Source of the DNA: Pseudomonadota bacterium
GTDB taxonomy: Bacteria; Desulfobacterota; Syntrophorhabdia; Syntrophorhabdales; Syntrophorhabdaceae
Reading direction: 5' to 3'
Length of the DNA stretch: 46,245 nucleotides
Assembly: GCA_026388315.1 (NCBI GenBank)
Contig: JAPLKA010000085.1
Span: 1-46,245 of the forward strand
Made by a program: the position numbers and the translations under genes. The notes under the pieces were generated by a model. That model had not been told where the DNA came from, made no database searches, and saw only the letters and a list, made by a program, of their open reading frames with translations. This document shows, piece after piece, positions 16,249-25,202 of the stretch (positions are counted from its first letter, which is position 1; each line of letters starts with the position of its first letter).

Positions 16249-16967
16249 AGCATGAAATATTCCCTGTTCTTTCTCTCTTTTTCCCTCGGGGCTTCCACAA
16301 TATCGACACATTTCAAACCAAGCGTATGTCCAAATGTCTTCATGCCCTCAATCACCCTCTCGATCTTCTTCTCGTCCTTCACAATACCGCCTTTTCCTAC
16401 TTCAAACCTCCCGACCTCGAACTGTGGTTTTACGAGCGAAACAATATGACCGCCGGCATTGAGAAGGGGCTTTACAACGGGAAGTATCTTTTTGAGTGAG
16501 ATAAAGGATACGTCCATCGTGACGATATCCACCTTTTCACCAATATCATCAAGGGTAAGGTACCGGGCATTAAAATTCTCCTTTACTATTACCCTTCCGT
16601 CATTTCTGAGGCTTTCGTGCAACTGGTGTGTCCCTGCATCAATTGCGTATACACGAAAAGCGCCTGATTTTAAAAGGTAATCGACGAATCCGCCCGTTGA
16701 TGAACCAATATCGACTGCCTTTTTATTCCTTATGCTGATACCAAATGCCTTTATTGCCTTCTCAAGTTTTACTCCACCATAGCCTACATAAGGGATGGGG
16801 TTTTTCCTGATTTTAATGGCAACATCATGAGGCACTTTCATATCAGGCTTGATAACCCGTTCGGTTCCGATGTATATCTCGCCTGCCATGATAAGGATCT
16901 TCGCCCTTTCCCGCGACGGAGCGAGTCCTTGCTTTGCGAGCACTACATCTATACGTTCTTTAACCAC
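16236..16967 (-). CDS. TlyA family RNA methyltransferase
   Basis: Probably a 2'-O-methyltransferase acting on 16S/23S rRNA cytidines. The 243-residue protein has an N-terminal S4 RNA-binding domain (about 3-62, RIDVVLAKQGLAPSRERAK) and an FtsJ-like SAM-binding domain (KAVDIGSSTGGFVDYLL, later VTMDVSFISL and LVKPQFE). Length is slightly under the common 250-270. It overlaps the dxs stop by 19 bases and the DUF4416 start by 13 bases. Some homologues are also annotated as hemolysin A, but the rRNA role is better supported. Confidence 0.9.
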   Translation of the reverse strand: MVKERIDVVLAKQGLAPSRERAKILIMAGEIYIGTERVIKPDMKVPHDVAIKIRKNPIPYVGYGGVKLEKAIKAFGISIRNKKAVDIGSSTGGFVDYLLKSGAFRVYAIDAGTHQLHESLRNDGRVIVKENFNARYLTLDDIGEKVDIVTMDVSFISLKKILPVVKPLLNAGGHIVSLVKPQFEVGRFEVGKGGIVKDEKKIERVIEGMKTFGHTLGLKCVDIVEAPREKERKNREYFMLWVQ

Positions 16968-18814
16968 TGCCGTATTGTACTTTTTATACCTTCCGTGTTG
17001 AGGCCGATCTTTTCTCTCAGCGTGCCCTGAGCGCCATGCAATAGAAACATATCGGGTATGCCAGCCCTCCGGACAACTGCGTCTATTCTTTCTTCTGACA
17101 ACATTTCCATCACTCCGCTCCCAAACCCGCCAATGACAGTATTTTCCTCCACTGTTAAAATCTTTTTTATGGATGTCGCTGTATCAATAAGCATGTCCCT
17201 GTCCATTGGTTTTATAAATCGCCCGTTTATGACCGTGCACCGTATTCCTTCTTCTCCGAGCTCCATAGCAGCCGATAGCGATGGATAAACAGTGTTACCG
17301 CAGGCGATGATTGCAAGGTCATTGCCTTCTTTCAGTTTCTCCCATTTTCCCACGGGGATCTCCGTAAAATCTTTATCCGGCCGGGCGCCCCGGGCCTCAC
17401 CTCTTGGATACCTTATTGCAGCAGGTTTCCCGTAGAGATACGCAGAATAGAGCATCTGCCTCAGCTCATTTCCGTCTTTCGGGGCCATGAGTATCATATT
17501 GGGAATATGCCTGAAATACGTGAGGTCAAAAGCGCCGTGGTGGGTAGGACCATCCTGGCCTACAATGCCGCTCCGGTCAACGGCGAAGACAACGGGAAGT
17601 CCCTGGAGGCACACATCCAATATAATCTGATCATATGCCCTCTGGAGGAAGGTTGAATATATCGCCACAAAAGGCTTTAAACCACCCAGCGCAAGGGCGG
17701 CAGCAAAGGTAACCCCGTGTTGCTCTGCAATACCGATATCGTAAAACCTGTCAGGAAAGCGTTGTGAAAATTTTTCAAGCCCGGTTCCCAAACCCATAGC
17801 AGCAGTAATAGCCATTACCTTATCGTCTCTTTCGGCAAGTTCAATAATCGTATCCCCGAAGATGTCCGTATAGGAAGGCGCCCCATTTTTTGTGGGACTG
17901 CCCGTTTCTATCTCAAAGGTTGAAACACCATGAAACCGGGCAGGATCGTCCTCGGCATGGGTATATCCCCTCCCTTTTTTCGTTACCACATGGACCAGGA
18001 TGGGACCCTTTAACCTCCTGATATTTCTTAACGTTTCGATGAGATAATTGAAATTGTGTCCGTCCACAGGACCAAAATATTGAAATCCAAGCTGTTCAAA
18101 GATAATCCCGGGCGTAATAAATCCCTTGACCGATTCTTCAATGTGTTTTGCAACTTTATATACTGTATCTCCCATCGCAGGGATATTTTTCAGCATCTTC
18201 TTCAACTCTTCCCTAGCGTTGCTTACGAATTCACCTGTCATGATCCTGTTGAGATACGAGGAAAGAGCGCCAATATTTTTCGAAATGGACATTTCATTAT
18301 CATTAAGGATTACAATAATATCGCTTTTCAAATGACCTGCATGGTTTAAAGCCTCGAAAGACATGCCGCCCGTGAGCGAACCATCGCCGATTACTGTAAT
18401 GATCTTGTAGGACTGGTTCATCTTTTTTCTCGCCTCTGCAAGCCCCACGGCTATGGAAATGGAATTGCTGGCGTGACCCGTGTTGAATACGTCGTATATG
18501 CTTTCCTTCCTGCTCGGAAAACCACTCAGTCCGTCGTCCTGCCTGAGTGTTCCGAATTGATCCCTTCTTCCTGTCAGTATTTTGTGTGCGTAGCACTGGT
18601 GGCCCACATCCCATATGATTTTATCAACGGGGGTGTCAAAGACATGGTGGAGCGCAATAGTTAACTCCACAACGCCGAGGCTTGAAGACAAATGCCCGCC
18701 TGTTTTTGAGACTACATCGATAATTAATGTTCGTATTTCATCCGAGAGGATTATGAGTTCAGGGATAGTTAATTTTTTTACATCATCGGGAGAATTGGTG
18801 TTTTCGAGGAACAT
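16949..18814 (-). CDS. dxs: 1-deoxy-D-xylulose-5-phosphate synthase
   Basis: The thiamine-diphosphate enzyme of the first MEP pathway step, from pyruvate and glyceraldehyde 3-phosphate. The 621-residue protein has the N-terminal catalytic His region (GGHLSSSLG, WDVGHQCYAHK), the TPP motif GDGSLTGGMSFEALNHAG, the pyrimidine domain with DIGIAEQHGVTFAAALA and DRSGIVGQDGPTHHG, and a C-terminal transketolase domain. Length matches the family. Start ATG at 18814 shares a base with the ispA stop. Together with ispH at the window start and ispA it covers parts of isoprenoid synthesis. Confidence 0.96.
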   Translation of the reverse strand: MFLENTNSPDDVKKLTIPELIILSDEIRTLIIDVVSKTGGHLSSSLGVVELTIALHHVFDTPVDKIIWDVGHQCYAHKILTGRRDQFGTLRQDDGLSGFPSRKESIYDVFNTGHASNSISIAVGLAEARKKMNQSYKIITVIGDGSLTGGMSFEALNHAGHLKSDIIVILNDNEMSISKNIGALSSYLNRIMTGEFVSNAREELKKMLKNIPAMGDTVYKVAKHIEESVKGFITPGIIFEQLGFQYFGPVDGHNFNYLIETLRNIRRLKGPILVHVVTKKGRGYTHAEDDPARFHGVSTFEIETGSPTKNGAPSYTDIFGDTIIELAERDDKVMAITAAMGLGTGLEKFSQRFPDRFYDIGIAEQHGVTFAAALALGGLKPFVAIYSTFLQRAYDQIILDVCLQGLPVVFAVDRSGIVGQDGPTHHGAFDLTYFRHIPNMILMAPKDGNELRQMLYSAYLYGKPAAIRYPRGEARGARPDKDFTEIPVGKWEKLKEGNDLAIIACGNTVYPSLSAAMELGEEGIRCTVINGRFIKPMDRDMLIDTATSIKKILTVEENTVIGGFGSGVMEMLSEERIDAVVRRAGIPDMFLLHGAQGTLREKIGLNTEGIKSTIRQWLKNV

Positions 18815-19701
18815 CAGGCAACCCTGTTACCCAGGAGCCTCGCGAGGTCTGAGAGTATTATTGCGTTGTCCCCCAAGAATTCTACTGATTTTATAGATTC
18901 TTCTATAAGCTGCTCCAACTTGATTTTCGATGCCATAATGCCATAATGCTTTATATACGTTTGTTTCCCCGTATCTTTTTTAAGCCGCTTTCCCACCAGT
19001 TCTTCATCGCCTTCAGCGTCCAGTATGTCATCCATGATCTGAAAGGCAAGCCCGATACATTCAGCATATTTTGTAAATCTTTTTAGTTCTCGGATCTTTG
19101 AACCTCCCATAATGGCGCCTATCCGCACCGATGCCTTTATCAGTGCCATTGTTTTGTGCATATGTATATAGTTGAGAATATTTTTTGTCCCTTCCTTTCC
19201 GTCATAGAGAACATCCATCACCTGACCACCCACCATGCCATCGGCGCCGGAGGCCGTGGCAATCTCAAAGATAACCTGTTTAAGGACTTTAGGGCTTATG
19301 TTCTCAGTGTAACGGTTGTCGGCCATAATACGGAAGGCCTCGGTTAGCAGTGCATCGCCGGTGAGGACGGCAATGGCATCACCGAATACCTTATGACATG
19401 TGGGCCTTCCACGCCTTATATCGTCATTGTCTATGCTCGGGAGATCATCATGAATGAGCGAGTAGGTGTGTATCATCTCTATCGTACAGGCAATAGGGAG
19501 TAAATCGTCACTCGATTTTCCATTTGCTTCGCATGCTGCAACGGCAAGTATGGGCCTTATCCTCTTGCCATTGGAAAACAGCATGTATTCCATGGCATCA
19601 CGCAACGTACCGGGCGTGGTCTTAAAGGAAGCGAAGATATCCTTTAATGTATTCTCGACAATGATTCGTTTATCATGAAGATATGCTCCAAGCTCCATCA
19701 T
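18814..19701 (-). CDS. ispA: Polyprenyl synthetase (farnesyl/geranylgeranyl diphosphate synthase)
   Basis: Condenses IPP with allylic diphosphates. The 295-residue product has the first Asp-rich motif LIHDDLPSIDND (Asp85-Asp91), the GKRIRP motif for substrate phosphate, and the second Asp-rich motif MDDILD. The size and position between xseB and dxs are those of bacterial IspA. Product chain length cannot be read reliably. The stop overlaps the dxs start by one base and the start overlaps xseB by four, so this is a tightly coupled operon. Confidence 0.93.
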   Translation of the reverse strand: MMELGAYLHDKRIIVENTLKDIFASFKTTPGTLRDAMEYMLFSNGKRIRPILAVAACEANGKSSDDLLPIACTIEMIHTYSLIHDDLPSIDNDDIRRGRPTCHKVFGDAIAVLTGDALLTEAFRIMADNRYTENISPKVLKQVIFEIATASGADGMVGGQVMDVLYDGKEGTKNILNYIHMHKTMALIKASVRIGAIMGGSKIRELKRFTKYAECIGLAFQIMDDILDAEGDEELVGKRLKKDTGKQTYIKHYGIMASKIKLEQLIEESIKSVEFLGDNAIILSDLARLLGNRVA

Positions 19702-19919
19702 ACGTTATCCTGTGGAAAAGGTCTTTTTTCAATTGTACCGTCTTCCTTTTTGATGAGGACCTCCACCTTCTTTTCTATCTCGTCAAGTCTTTTTGAAAGC
19801 TCCCTGGTAAGAGAAAGCCCCTCTTTAAAAAGGCTTAGCGCTTCATCGAGGGAGATGTTCCCTTCATCAAGCGTCTTTACAATCCCTTCCAGTTTTTTCA
19901 AGCCGTCTTCGAACTTCAT
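19698..19919 (-). CDS. xseB: Exodeoxyribonuclease VII small subunit
   Basis: A 73-residue partner of XseA in the single-strand exonuclease ExoVII. The start MKFEDGLKKLEGIVKTLDEG, followed by SLDEALSLFKEGLSLTREL and a coiled-coil tail, is the family pattern. I chose the ATG at 19919; the open frame extends 19 codons upstream in low-complexity AT-rich sequence, which would give an abnormal N-terminus. No xseA lies in the window. First gene of the minus-strand xseB-ispA-dxs-tlyA-DUF4416 set. Confidence 0.88.
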   Translation of the reverse strand: MKFEDGLKKLEGIVKTLDEGNISLDEALSLFKEGLSLTRELSKRLDEIEKKVEVLIKKEDGTIEKRPFPQDNV

Positions 19920-20003
19920 ATTATACTGCCTATTATAAAATTTAAAATTGGAGATTTTCAAGTTGATAATTTGCAATAAACAATGTAATTTTATGAATCA
20001 GCC

Positions 20004-20483
20004 ATGGCAACGCTCGTTATGAAGTTCCCCATCACAAAAGAAGGGTATGGAAACCTGAAAAAGGAGCATGAATACCTGCTCAACACAAAAAGACCGAAAA
20101 TCATTCAGGCTATAGAGGTAGCACGGGAACACGGCGATTTATCAGAAAATGCCGAATACGATGCGGCAAAGGAAGAGTTTCAGTTCCTCCAGAAAAAAGT
20201 TGCAGAACTTGAGGATATGATACGGAATTCCGAAGTTGTTGCTATCAAGAATACAGAGCATGAAAGTGTTGAGTTTGGATGCAACATTACTTTGAAAAAC
20301 CTTGGCACCGATGAAGAGGTGGTGTACCAGTTAGTCGGTCCTTACGAATCAGACATACAAAAAGGAAGGATATCGATGAGTTCCCCCCTCGGGAGGGCGC
20401 TCCTGGGTAAATCTGTTGGTGATGAGATCAATTTCTCAGCGCCAGGTGGCCAGAGGAATTACGAAATAGTCAAAATTATCTGA
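20004..20483 (+). CDS. greA: Transcription elongation factor GreA
   Basis: Rescues backtracked RNA polymerase by stimulating transcript cleavage. The 159-residue protein has an N-terminal coiled coil (about 14-78) with the acidic tip AREHGDLSENAEYDAAKEE and a C-terminal FKBP-like domain with SP(L)GRALLGKSVGDEI. Normal length is 158-160. It is divergent from xseB across an 84-base AT-rich gap. The palindromic repeat element begins right at its stop codon. Confidence 0.95.
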   Translation: MATLVMKFPITKEGYGNLKKEHEYLLNTKRPKIIQAIEVAREHGDLSENAEYDAAKEEFQFLQKKVAELEDMIRNSEVVAIKNTEHESVEFGCNITLKNLGTDEEVVYQLVGPYESDIQKGRISMSSPLGRALLGKSVGDEINFSAPGGQRNYEIVKII

Positions 20484-20607
20484 TACCAATTCGCCTTCAT
20501 TCATATAACTTCGTTGCCTTCGTCGTCATCTCCTCGACGTACTAAAATGTACGCCTCCGTCGCCTCCTCCTTGTCGCCTCGTTCTATCTTTGAATCCGAA
20601 TTGGTAT
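20483..20607. repeat. Palindromic intergenic element with ATACCAATTCG ends (MITE/REP-like)
   Basis: A 125-base element begins with ATACCAATTCG (20483-20493) and ends with the exact reverse complement CGAATTGGTAT (20597-20607). Its centre has a smaller inverted repeat, CGACGTAC...GTACGCCTCCGTCG, and the flanks are rich in CGTC/CCTCCT triplets that pair across the centre. It fills the gap between greA and a convergent ankyrin gene, so it could also end transcription from both sides. It looks like a small non-autonomous mobile repeat; copies elsewhere in the genome cannot be checked here. Confidence 0.6.
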
Positions 20608-20631
20608 GAGCTTCCCCTTCAGCTTTACAAT

Positions 20632-21222
20632 TTATCGCCTCTGATCCCTTCTTTTCATGTTGTTTATTACATTCTCAAGCCTCATCTTTGTTGCAATGTC
20701 CAGGGCAGTCTTGTTTTCTTTATTTGTGATGGTCAAGTCAGCGCCTCTTTCAATGAGAAACGAAGCAATGCCAGTATGCATTCTCGTGCAGGCATTCATA
20801 AGCGGGGTGTTGCCGAATTTATCCTGAATATTCGCGTCAGCCTTATATTCTGCAAGTAATTTCACAATATCTATGTATCCGTTTCTGCTTGCAAGAACAA
20901 GAGGTGTATCACCATTATTATCCTGAACATTTACATCGGCACCCCTTGCCATTAATAATCTGGCGGCCCCCAGATGACCACGTACGCATGCATAGAGGAG
21001 AGGAGTATTGCCAGGCCTGTTCTTTACATTAACCTGCGCCCCGCTATCGATGAGAAGCCGTGCAATATCGGTAAAACCGAACATACACGTTGCGATAAGG
21101 GGTGTTGAGCCATTCGTATCAGTAACATTTACATCTGTGCCCTTTTCCACCAGAACCCGCACACCCTCAAGGTTCCCCCTCTCGCATGTTTTTATTAACA
21201 ATTCAGTAAACTCGTTACTCAT
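20632..21222 (-). CDS. Ankyrin repeat protein
   Basis: The 196-residue protein is made of about five to six ankyrin repeats of 33 residues, with recurring G.TPL..A...G...(I/A)..LL...GAD(V)N pattern from about residue 5 to 180. There is no signal peptide or membrane segment, so it is probably a cytosolic protein-interaction module. The start has CCTCC-complement Shine-Dalgarno (GGAGG) just upstream on the minus strand. Partner and function are unknown. Confidence 0.85.
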   Translation of the reverse strand: MSNEFTELLIKTCERGNLEGVRVLVEKGTDVNVTDTNGSTPLIATCMFGFTDIARLLIDSGAQVNVKNRPGNTPLLYACVRGHLGAARLLMARGADVNVQDNNGDTPLVLASRNGYIDIVKLLAEYKADANIQDKFGNTPLMNACTRMHTGIASFLIERGADLTITNKENKTALDIATKMRLENVINNMKRRDQRR

Positions 21223-21444
21223 ACCCTACCTCCTTTACTATAAATAACCAATCGTCAATCTTCCAAATTACACCTGTCTGCCTCGTCCAAAGCACAGGCA
21301 GGAAAGTTTAATATTGTTCTTTATATATCATACATTATGAATATGGCAAGGGATTAAAAGAAATTTTAATACACCTTTGTTTGTATCTGTCCCGTTTGCA
21401 TGATAGTATTAAGCTGAAAAAAAATATAACAAAAGGAGGTTTGC

Positions 21445-23877
21445 ATGGAAAGAGATGTTGAAGGGTTGCACAAATCTCTTTTAAACAACCTGACTTATAA
21501 CCTTGCGAAGGATATGTATTCAGCCACGACAAGGGATAAATTCAGTTCTGTTGTGCTGTCTGTCAGAGAACTCCTCATTGAACAGTGGATCAACACCCAG
21601 CAACGCTATTACGATGTTAATGCAAAAAGGGTATATTACCTGTCCCTCGAGTTTCTCCTGGGGAGGCTCCTGAGGAACTACGTCATCAATCTTGGGCTTT
21701 CGGATGAATACGGCAAAGCAGTGGATATCCTCGGACTCAGTTACGAAGATGCGCTTGAGCACGAGTGGGATGCAGGATTGGGCAACGGTGGCCTGGGCAG
21801 GCTTGCCGCCTGTTTCCTCGATTCGCTCGCCACACTCCAATATCCGGGCTATGGCTACGGCATTCGTTATGAATATGGCATCTTTTATCAGAAGATAAAG
21901 GATGGTTTTCAAATAGAGGTTCCCGATAACTGGTTGAGATATGGCAATCCCTGGGAGTTCCCCCGGCCTGAGCTTTTATATCCGGTCCGTTTTTATGGAA
22001 AAATTGAGACCATTACAGGTGGTAGCGGCAGATTTCAGATGAAATGGGTAGGCGGCGATGAGGTCATGGCCATGGCCTATGACTATCCTATCCCGGGGTT
22101 TCGTAATAAAACGGTAAATACGCTTCGCCTATGGGCAGCAAAATCAACAAGAGATTTTAACCTTGAATATTTCAACAGCGGAGATTATATCAGGGCTGTT
22201 CAGGATAAAAACAGCAGTGAAGTCATATCAAAAGTGCTTTACCCCAGTGACCAGTACGCTGCCGGTAAAGAACTGAGACTAAAACAGCAGTATTTCTTTG
22301 TAAGCGCCACCCTCAAAGATATTATCAGAAGATATAAAAAATATCATCAGAGTTACAACGAGTTTCCCGAAAATGTAGCTGTCCAGCTTAACGACACCCA
22401 TCCCTCTATTGCTATCCCGGAACTCATGAGGATTTTCGTTGACGATGATGGTCTTGATTGGGACGACGCATGGGAGATAACTTCAAAAACATTTGGTTAC
22501 ACCAACCACACAGTGCTTCCCGAGGCCCTTGAGACATGGTCGGAGGGTCTCTTTGGTTATCTTTTGCCCCGTCACCTGCGGATTATCCAGGAGATGGATA
22601 GGCGGTTTCTAATACAGGTATCAGCACGGTTTCCCGATGAGCCGGAGCGAAAAAACAGAATGGCAATCATCACCGGTGACGGAGAACGGTCTGTCAATAT
22701 GGCCCGGCTCGCAATAATAGGGAGCCACAGCGTTAACGGTGTTTCAGAACTTCATACCGATATCTTGAAACAAAGTGTGTTTAGAGATTTCAACGAAATG
22801 ATGCCGGAAAAGTTCAAGAACGTGACGAACGGTATTACACCGAGGCGCTGGCTTCTCCAGTCTAACCCACACCTGTCCAGCCTCATTACAGATACAATCG
22901 GCGACAAATGGATGACGAATCTCGAAGAGTTAAAAAACCTGGAAGCCTTTGCAGACGATAAAGGGTTCTGCAAAGAATTTCGCCTGATAAAAGAGGCGAA
23001 TAAGGATGAATTATCCGATTATCTTTTTAAAGCCTACTGGCTTTCTTTCCCTTCGGACTACATGCTTGACTGCCAGACAAAACGATTTCATGAATATAAA
23101 CGCCAGTTGTTGAACGTTCTCCATGTTGTTACCATGTACAACAGGATCAGGGAAGGCAGGGTTGACAAAAACCTTACACCAAGGACTGTCCTGTTCTCCG
23201 GAAAATCAGCCCCCGGGTATTTTATCTGTAAACTCATCATCAAGCTCATTCATAATATAAGTGCTGTTGTTGATGCCGATCCGGCAGCACGGGATATGCT
23301 AATGGTAGTTTTTGTTCCCAATTACGACGTAAGCCTTGCACAGCGTATTATGCCTGCGGCAGAACTTTCGGAGCAGATTTCCACTGCCGGATACGAAGCG
23401 TCGGGAACGGGTAATATGAAGTACACCATTAATGGGGCCTTGACTATCGGGACCCTTGACGGTGCAAACGTAGAAATAAGGGAAGAGGTGGGAGACGAAA
23501 ATTTCTTTCTCTTCGGCCTTAAAACAGAAGAGCTTGCAGCGATGCGCGCCTCCTATAATCCTCGTCAATACTATGAGGAGAATAAAGAACTTAAGCAGGC
23601 CATAGACCAGATTTCCGGAGGGTATTTTTCACCGGATATTCCACAGTTATTCCAGCCCATTATAAGCTCTCTCCTCGACCACGACCAGTATTTCGTTTTA
23701 GCGGATTACGCATCTTATATGGAATGTCAGGAAAGGGTAGACAAAACTTATCGCGACAAAGACCGTTGGACAAAGATGGCTGTCCTCAATGTGGCACGAT
23801 CCGGAAAATTCTCAAGCGACAGGGCTATCCGTGAATATGCGGAAACAATCTGGAATATTCTGCCCGTGCCTGTATAG
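21445..23877 (+). CDS. glgP: Glycogen/alpha-glucan phosphorylase
   Basis: Releases glucose 1-phosphate from glycogen or other alpha-1,4-glucans using pyridoxal phosphate. The 810-residue protein is full length (usual 790-840). The PLP lysine lies in EASGTGNMKYTINGA (Lys659), and GLGNGGLGRLAACFLDSLA and VQLNDTHPSIAIPELMR are clear family motifs. ATG 21445 has a perfect AAAAGGAGG Shine-Dalgarno. Two genes downstream is a YihX-like HAD phosphatase, a family known to act on glucose 1-phosphate, so the cluster may control glycogen-derived sugar phosphate. Confidence 0.97.
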   Translation: MERDVEGLHKSLLNNLTYNLAKDMYSATTRDKFSSVVLSVRELLIEQWINTQQRYYDVNAKRVYYLSLEFLLGRLLRNYVINLGLSDEYGKAVDILGLSYEDALEHEWDAGLGNGGLGRLAACFLDSLATLQYPGYGYGIRYEYGIFYQKIKDGFQIEVPDNWLRYGNPWEFPRPELLYPVRFYGKIETITGGSGRFQMKWVGGDEVMAMAYDYPIPGFRNKTVNTLRLWAAKSTRDFNLEYFNSGDYIRAVQDKNSSEVISKVLYPSDQYAAGKELRLKQQYFFVSATLKDIIRRYKKYHQSYNEFPENVAVQLNDTHPSIAIPELMRIFVDDDGLDWDDAWEITSKTFGYTNHTVLPEALETWSEGLFGYLLPRHLRIIQEMDRRFLIQVSARFPDEPERKNRMAIITGDGERSVNMARLAIIGSHSVNGVSELHTDILKQSVFRDFNEMMPEKFKNVTNGITPRRWLLQSNPHLSSLITDTIGDKWMTNLEELKNLEAFADDKGFCKEFRLIKEANKDELSDYLFKAYWLSFPSDYMLDCQTKRFHEYKRQLLNVLHVVTMYNRIREGRVDKNLTPRTVLFSGKSAPGYFICKLIIKLIHNISAVVDADPAARDMLMVVFVPNYDVSLAQRIMPAAELSEQISTAGYEASGTGNMKYTINGALTIGTLDGANVEIREEVGDENFFLFGLKTEELAAMRASYNPRQYYEENKELKQAIDQISGGYFSPDIPQLFQPIISSLLDHDQYFVLADYASYMECQERVDKTYRDKDRWTKMAVLNVARSGKFSSDRAIREYAETIWNILPVPV

Positions 23878-23891
23878 GAAAGACAAAATCT

Positions 23892-24560
23892 ATGGCAGAC
23901 GGTAAAAACAAAATATTCATGCTGGGGGTAGTACACAGGGACGCAGAGGGGCCGAAATTGCTCCTCCAATGGCTTGAACGAATCATGCCCCACATTGTCA
24001 CCCTGGAGTTTTCTCATTACGGGTTAACGTTTAGAAAGAAAAAAGGCAAAGAATATAGAAAAAGGATCAAGGAAGTCCTGACAAAAATTAAGGGGAATAA
24101 CCGGAAATATAACGCAGAAACATTGGCGGATCTCCTCTCCTATGTGGATGTGCCCTATGAATATAAAGTTGTATCTCAATATACAAAAAAACAGAGCGGA
24201 TTATTATATTTAATCGATCTTGATGTCTTTTCATGTCTTAAGCTCAAAAACAGCGAAGAATTGTTCCATCCGGCCAATATTGAGAAACTTCTCTGCAATG
24301 GTAAAGGCCATCACGCCGGGAATGAAAAGGCCATGGCAAAGCTGTTTTTTGAGGGTGGAATCAAGGTTGCTCGCTATACCGAAGAAATGCGCATAAGGGA
24401 CAGGCATATGAGGGATAAAATATCAATACTCACGAGGTCACGTAAGGATAAAAGATTTCTCCACATCTGTGGGTGGCAGCATCTGGAGGACCCCCATAAC
24501 CTGTATACCCCACTGAATCCGGAAAAGGTGTTTATCTATGATAAAACTGTTCGTATTTGA
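23892..24560 (+). CDS. TraB/Tiki/PrgY-like protein
   Basis: A 222-residue protein of the TraB/PrgY/Tiki (EreA/ChaN-like) superfamily. It has two widely spaced GxxH motifs, LGVVH (His15) and CGWQH (His197), and a conserved Glu39 in VTLEFS after a DAEGPKLLLQWLE helix, which is the superfamily layout for a putative metal-dependent hydrolase. There are no membrane segments, unlike PrgY. It follows glgP by 14 bases and overlaps the HAD gene by 23 bases, so the three are co-translated. Substrate is unknown. Confidence 0.6.
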   Translation: MADGKNKIFMLGVVHRDAEGPKLLLQWLERIMPHIVTLEFSHYGLTFRKKKGKEYRKRIKEVLTKIKGNNRKYNAETLADLLSYVDVPYEYKVVSQYTKKQSGLLYLIDLDVFSCLKLKNSEELFHPANIEKLLCNGKGHHAGNEKAMAKLFFEGGIKVARYTEEMRIRDRHMRDKISILTRSRKDKRFLHICGWQHLEDPHNLYTPLNPEKVFIYDKTVRI

Positions 24561-25170
24561 CCTCGGGAACGTGATTCTGCCTTTTGAGCACAGACAGATT
24601 GCAACAAAACTCTATGAAAAATCCAGAGACAAGGCACGGTTTGCATCTGACGAAATATTTACGTTTATGTTTGAAAGAGATAAAGGACTTATTAACGACT
24701 ATGAAACCGGCCAGACGTCTTCAGAAGAATTTTTCAGGCAGCTAAAAGAGCGGTACAAACTTGACATGACCTTTGAAAAATTCAGAGATATATGGAATCC
24801 AATTTTCCAGGAGAACAGGGAGGTCAATGATGCCATATTGTACTTGAAATCAAAGGGTTACCCCATATTCCTCCTGAGCAATACCAATGAACTCCATTTC
24901 TCGTATATTATTGAGCAGTATCCCATCGTACACGTGCTGGACGAATGGATACTTTCCTTTGAGGCAGGCGTGAAAAAGCCGGAGAAGAGAATCTATGAAA
25001 TGATCTTTGAGAAGATGGATGTGGATAAAGACGATGTATTTTACATAGATGACGTTGAGCGGTATGTGGAGGCAGCAAAAGGGTTTGGCATACAGGGGAT
25101 GGTATTTAAAGATGCAGGGCGGTTGTGGAAAGCAATTAATAAAATTGTGGAAGGGAAAGGGGCAGGCTGA
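24538..25170 (+). CDS. HAD family phosphatase, YihX-like
   Basis: A 210-residue HAD-superfamily hydrolase. The nucleophile motif is VFDLGNVILPFE (Asp8), with Gly at the usual second Asp, as in E. coli YihX. It also has LLSNTNELHF (motif II), the Lys in GVKKPEKRIYE (motif III) and YIDDVERYVEAA (motif IV), with a helical cap between motifs I and II. YihX is a glucose-1-phosphate phosphatase, and here the gene lies in an operon with glycogen phosphorylase, which makes glucose 1-phosphate. That substrate is plausible but inferred. It overlaps the preceding gene by 23 bases. Confidence 0.8.
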   Translation: MIKLFVFDLGNVILPFEHRQIATKLYEKSRDKARFASDEIFTFMFERDKGLINDYETGQTSSEEFFRQLKERYKLDMTFEKFRDIWNPIFQENREVNDAILYLKSKGYPIFLLSNTNELHFSYIIEQYPIVHVLDEWILSFEAGVKKPEKRIYEMIFEKMDVDKDDVFYIDDVERYVEAAKGFGIQGMVFKDAGRLWKAINKIVEGKGAG

Positions 25171-25202
25171 AGGTGGAAGGAAAAAGTTGAACAGGTGTTA
25201 GA

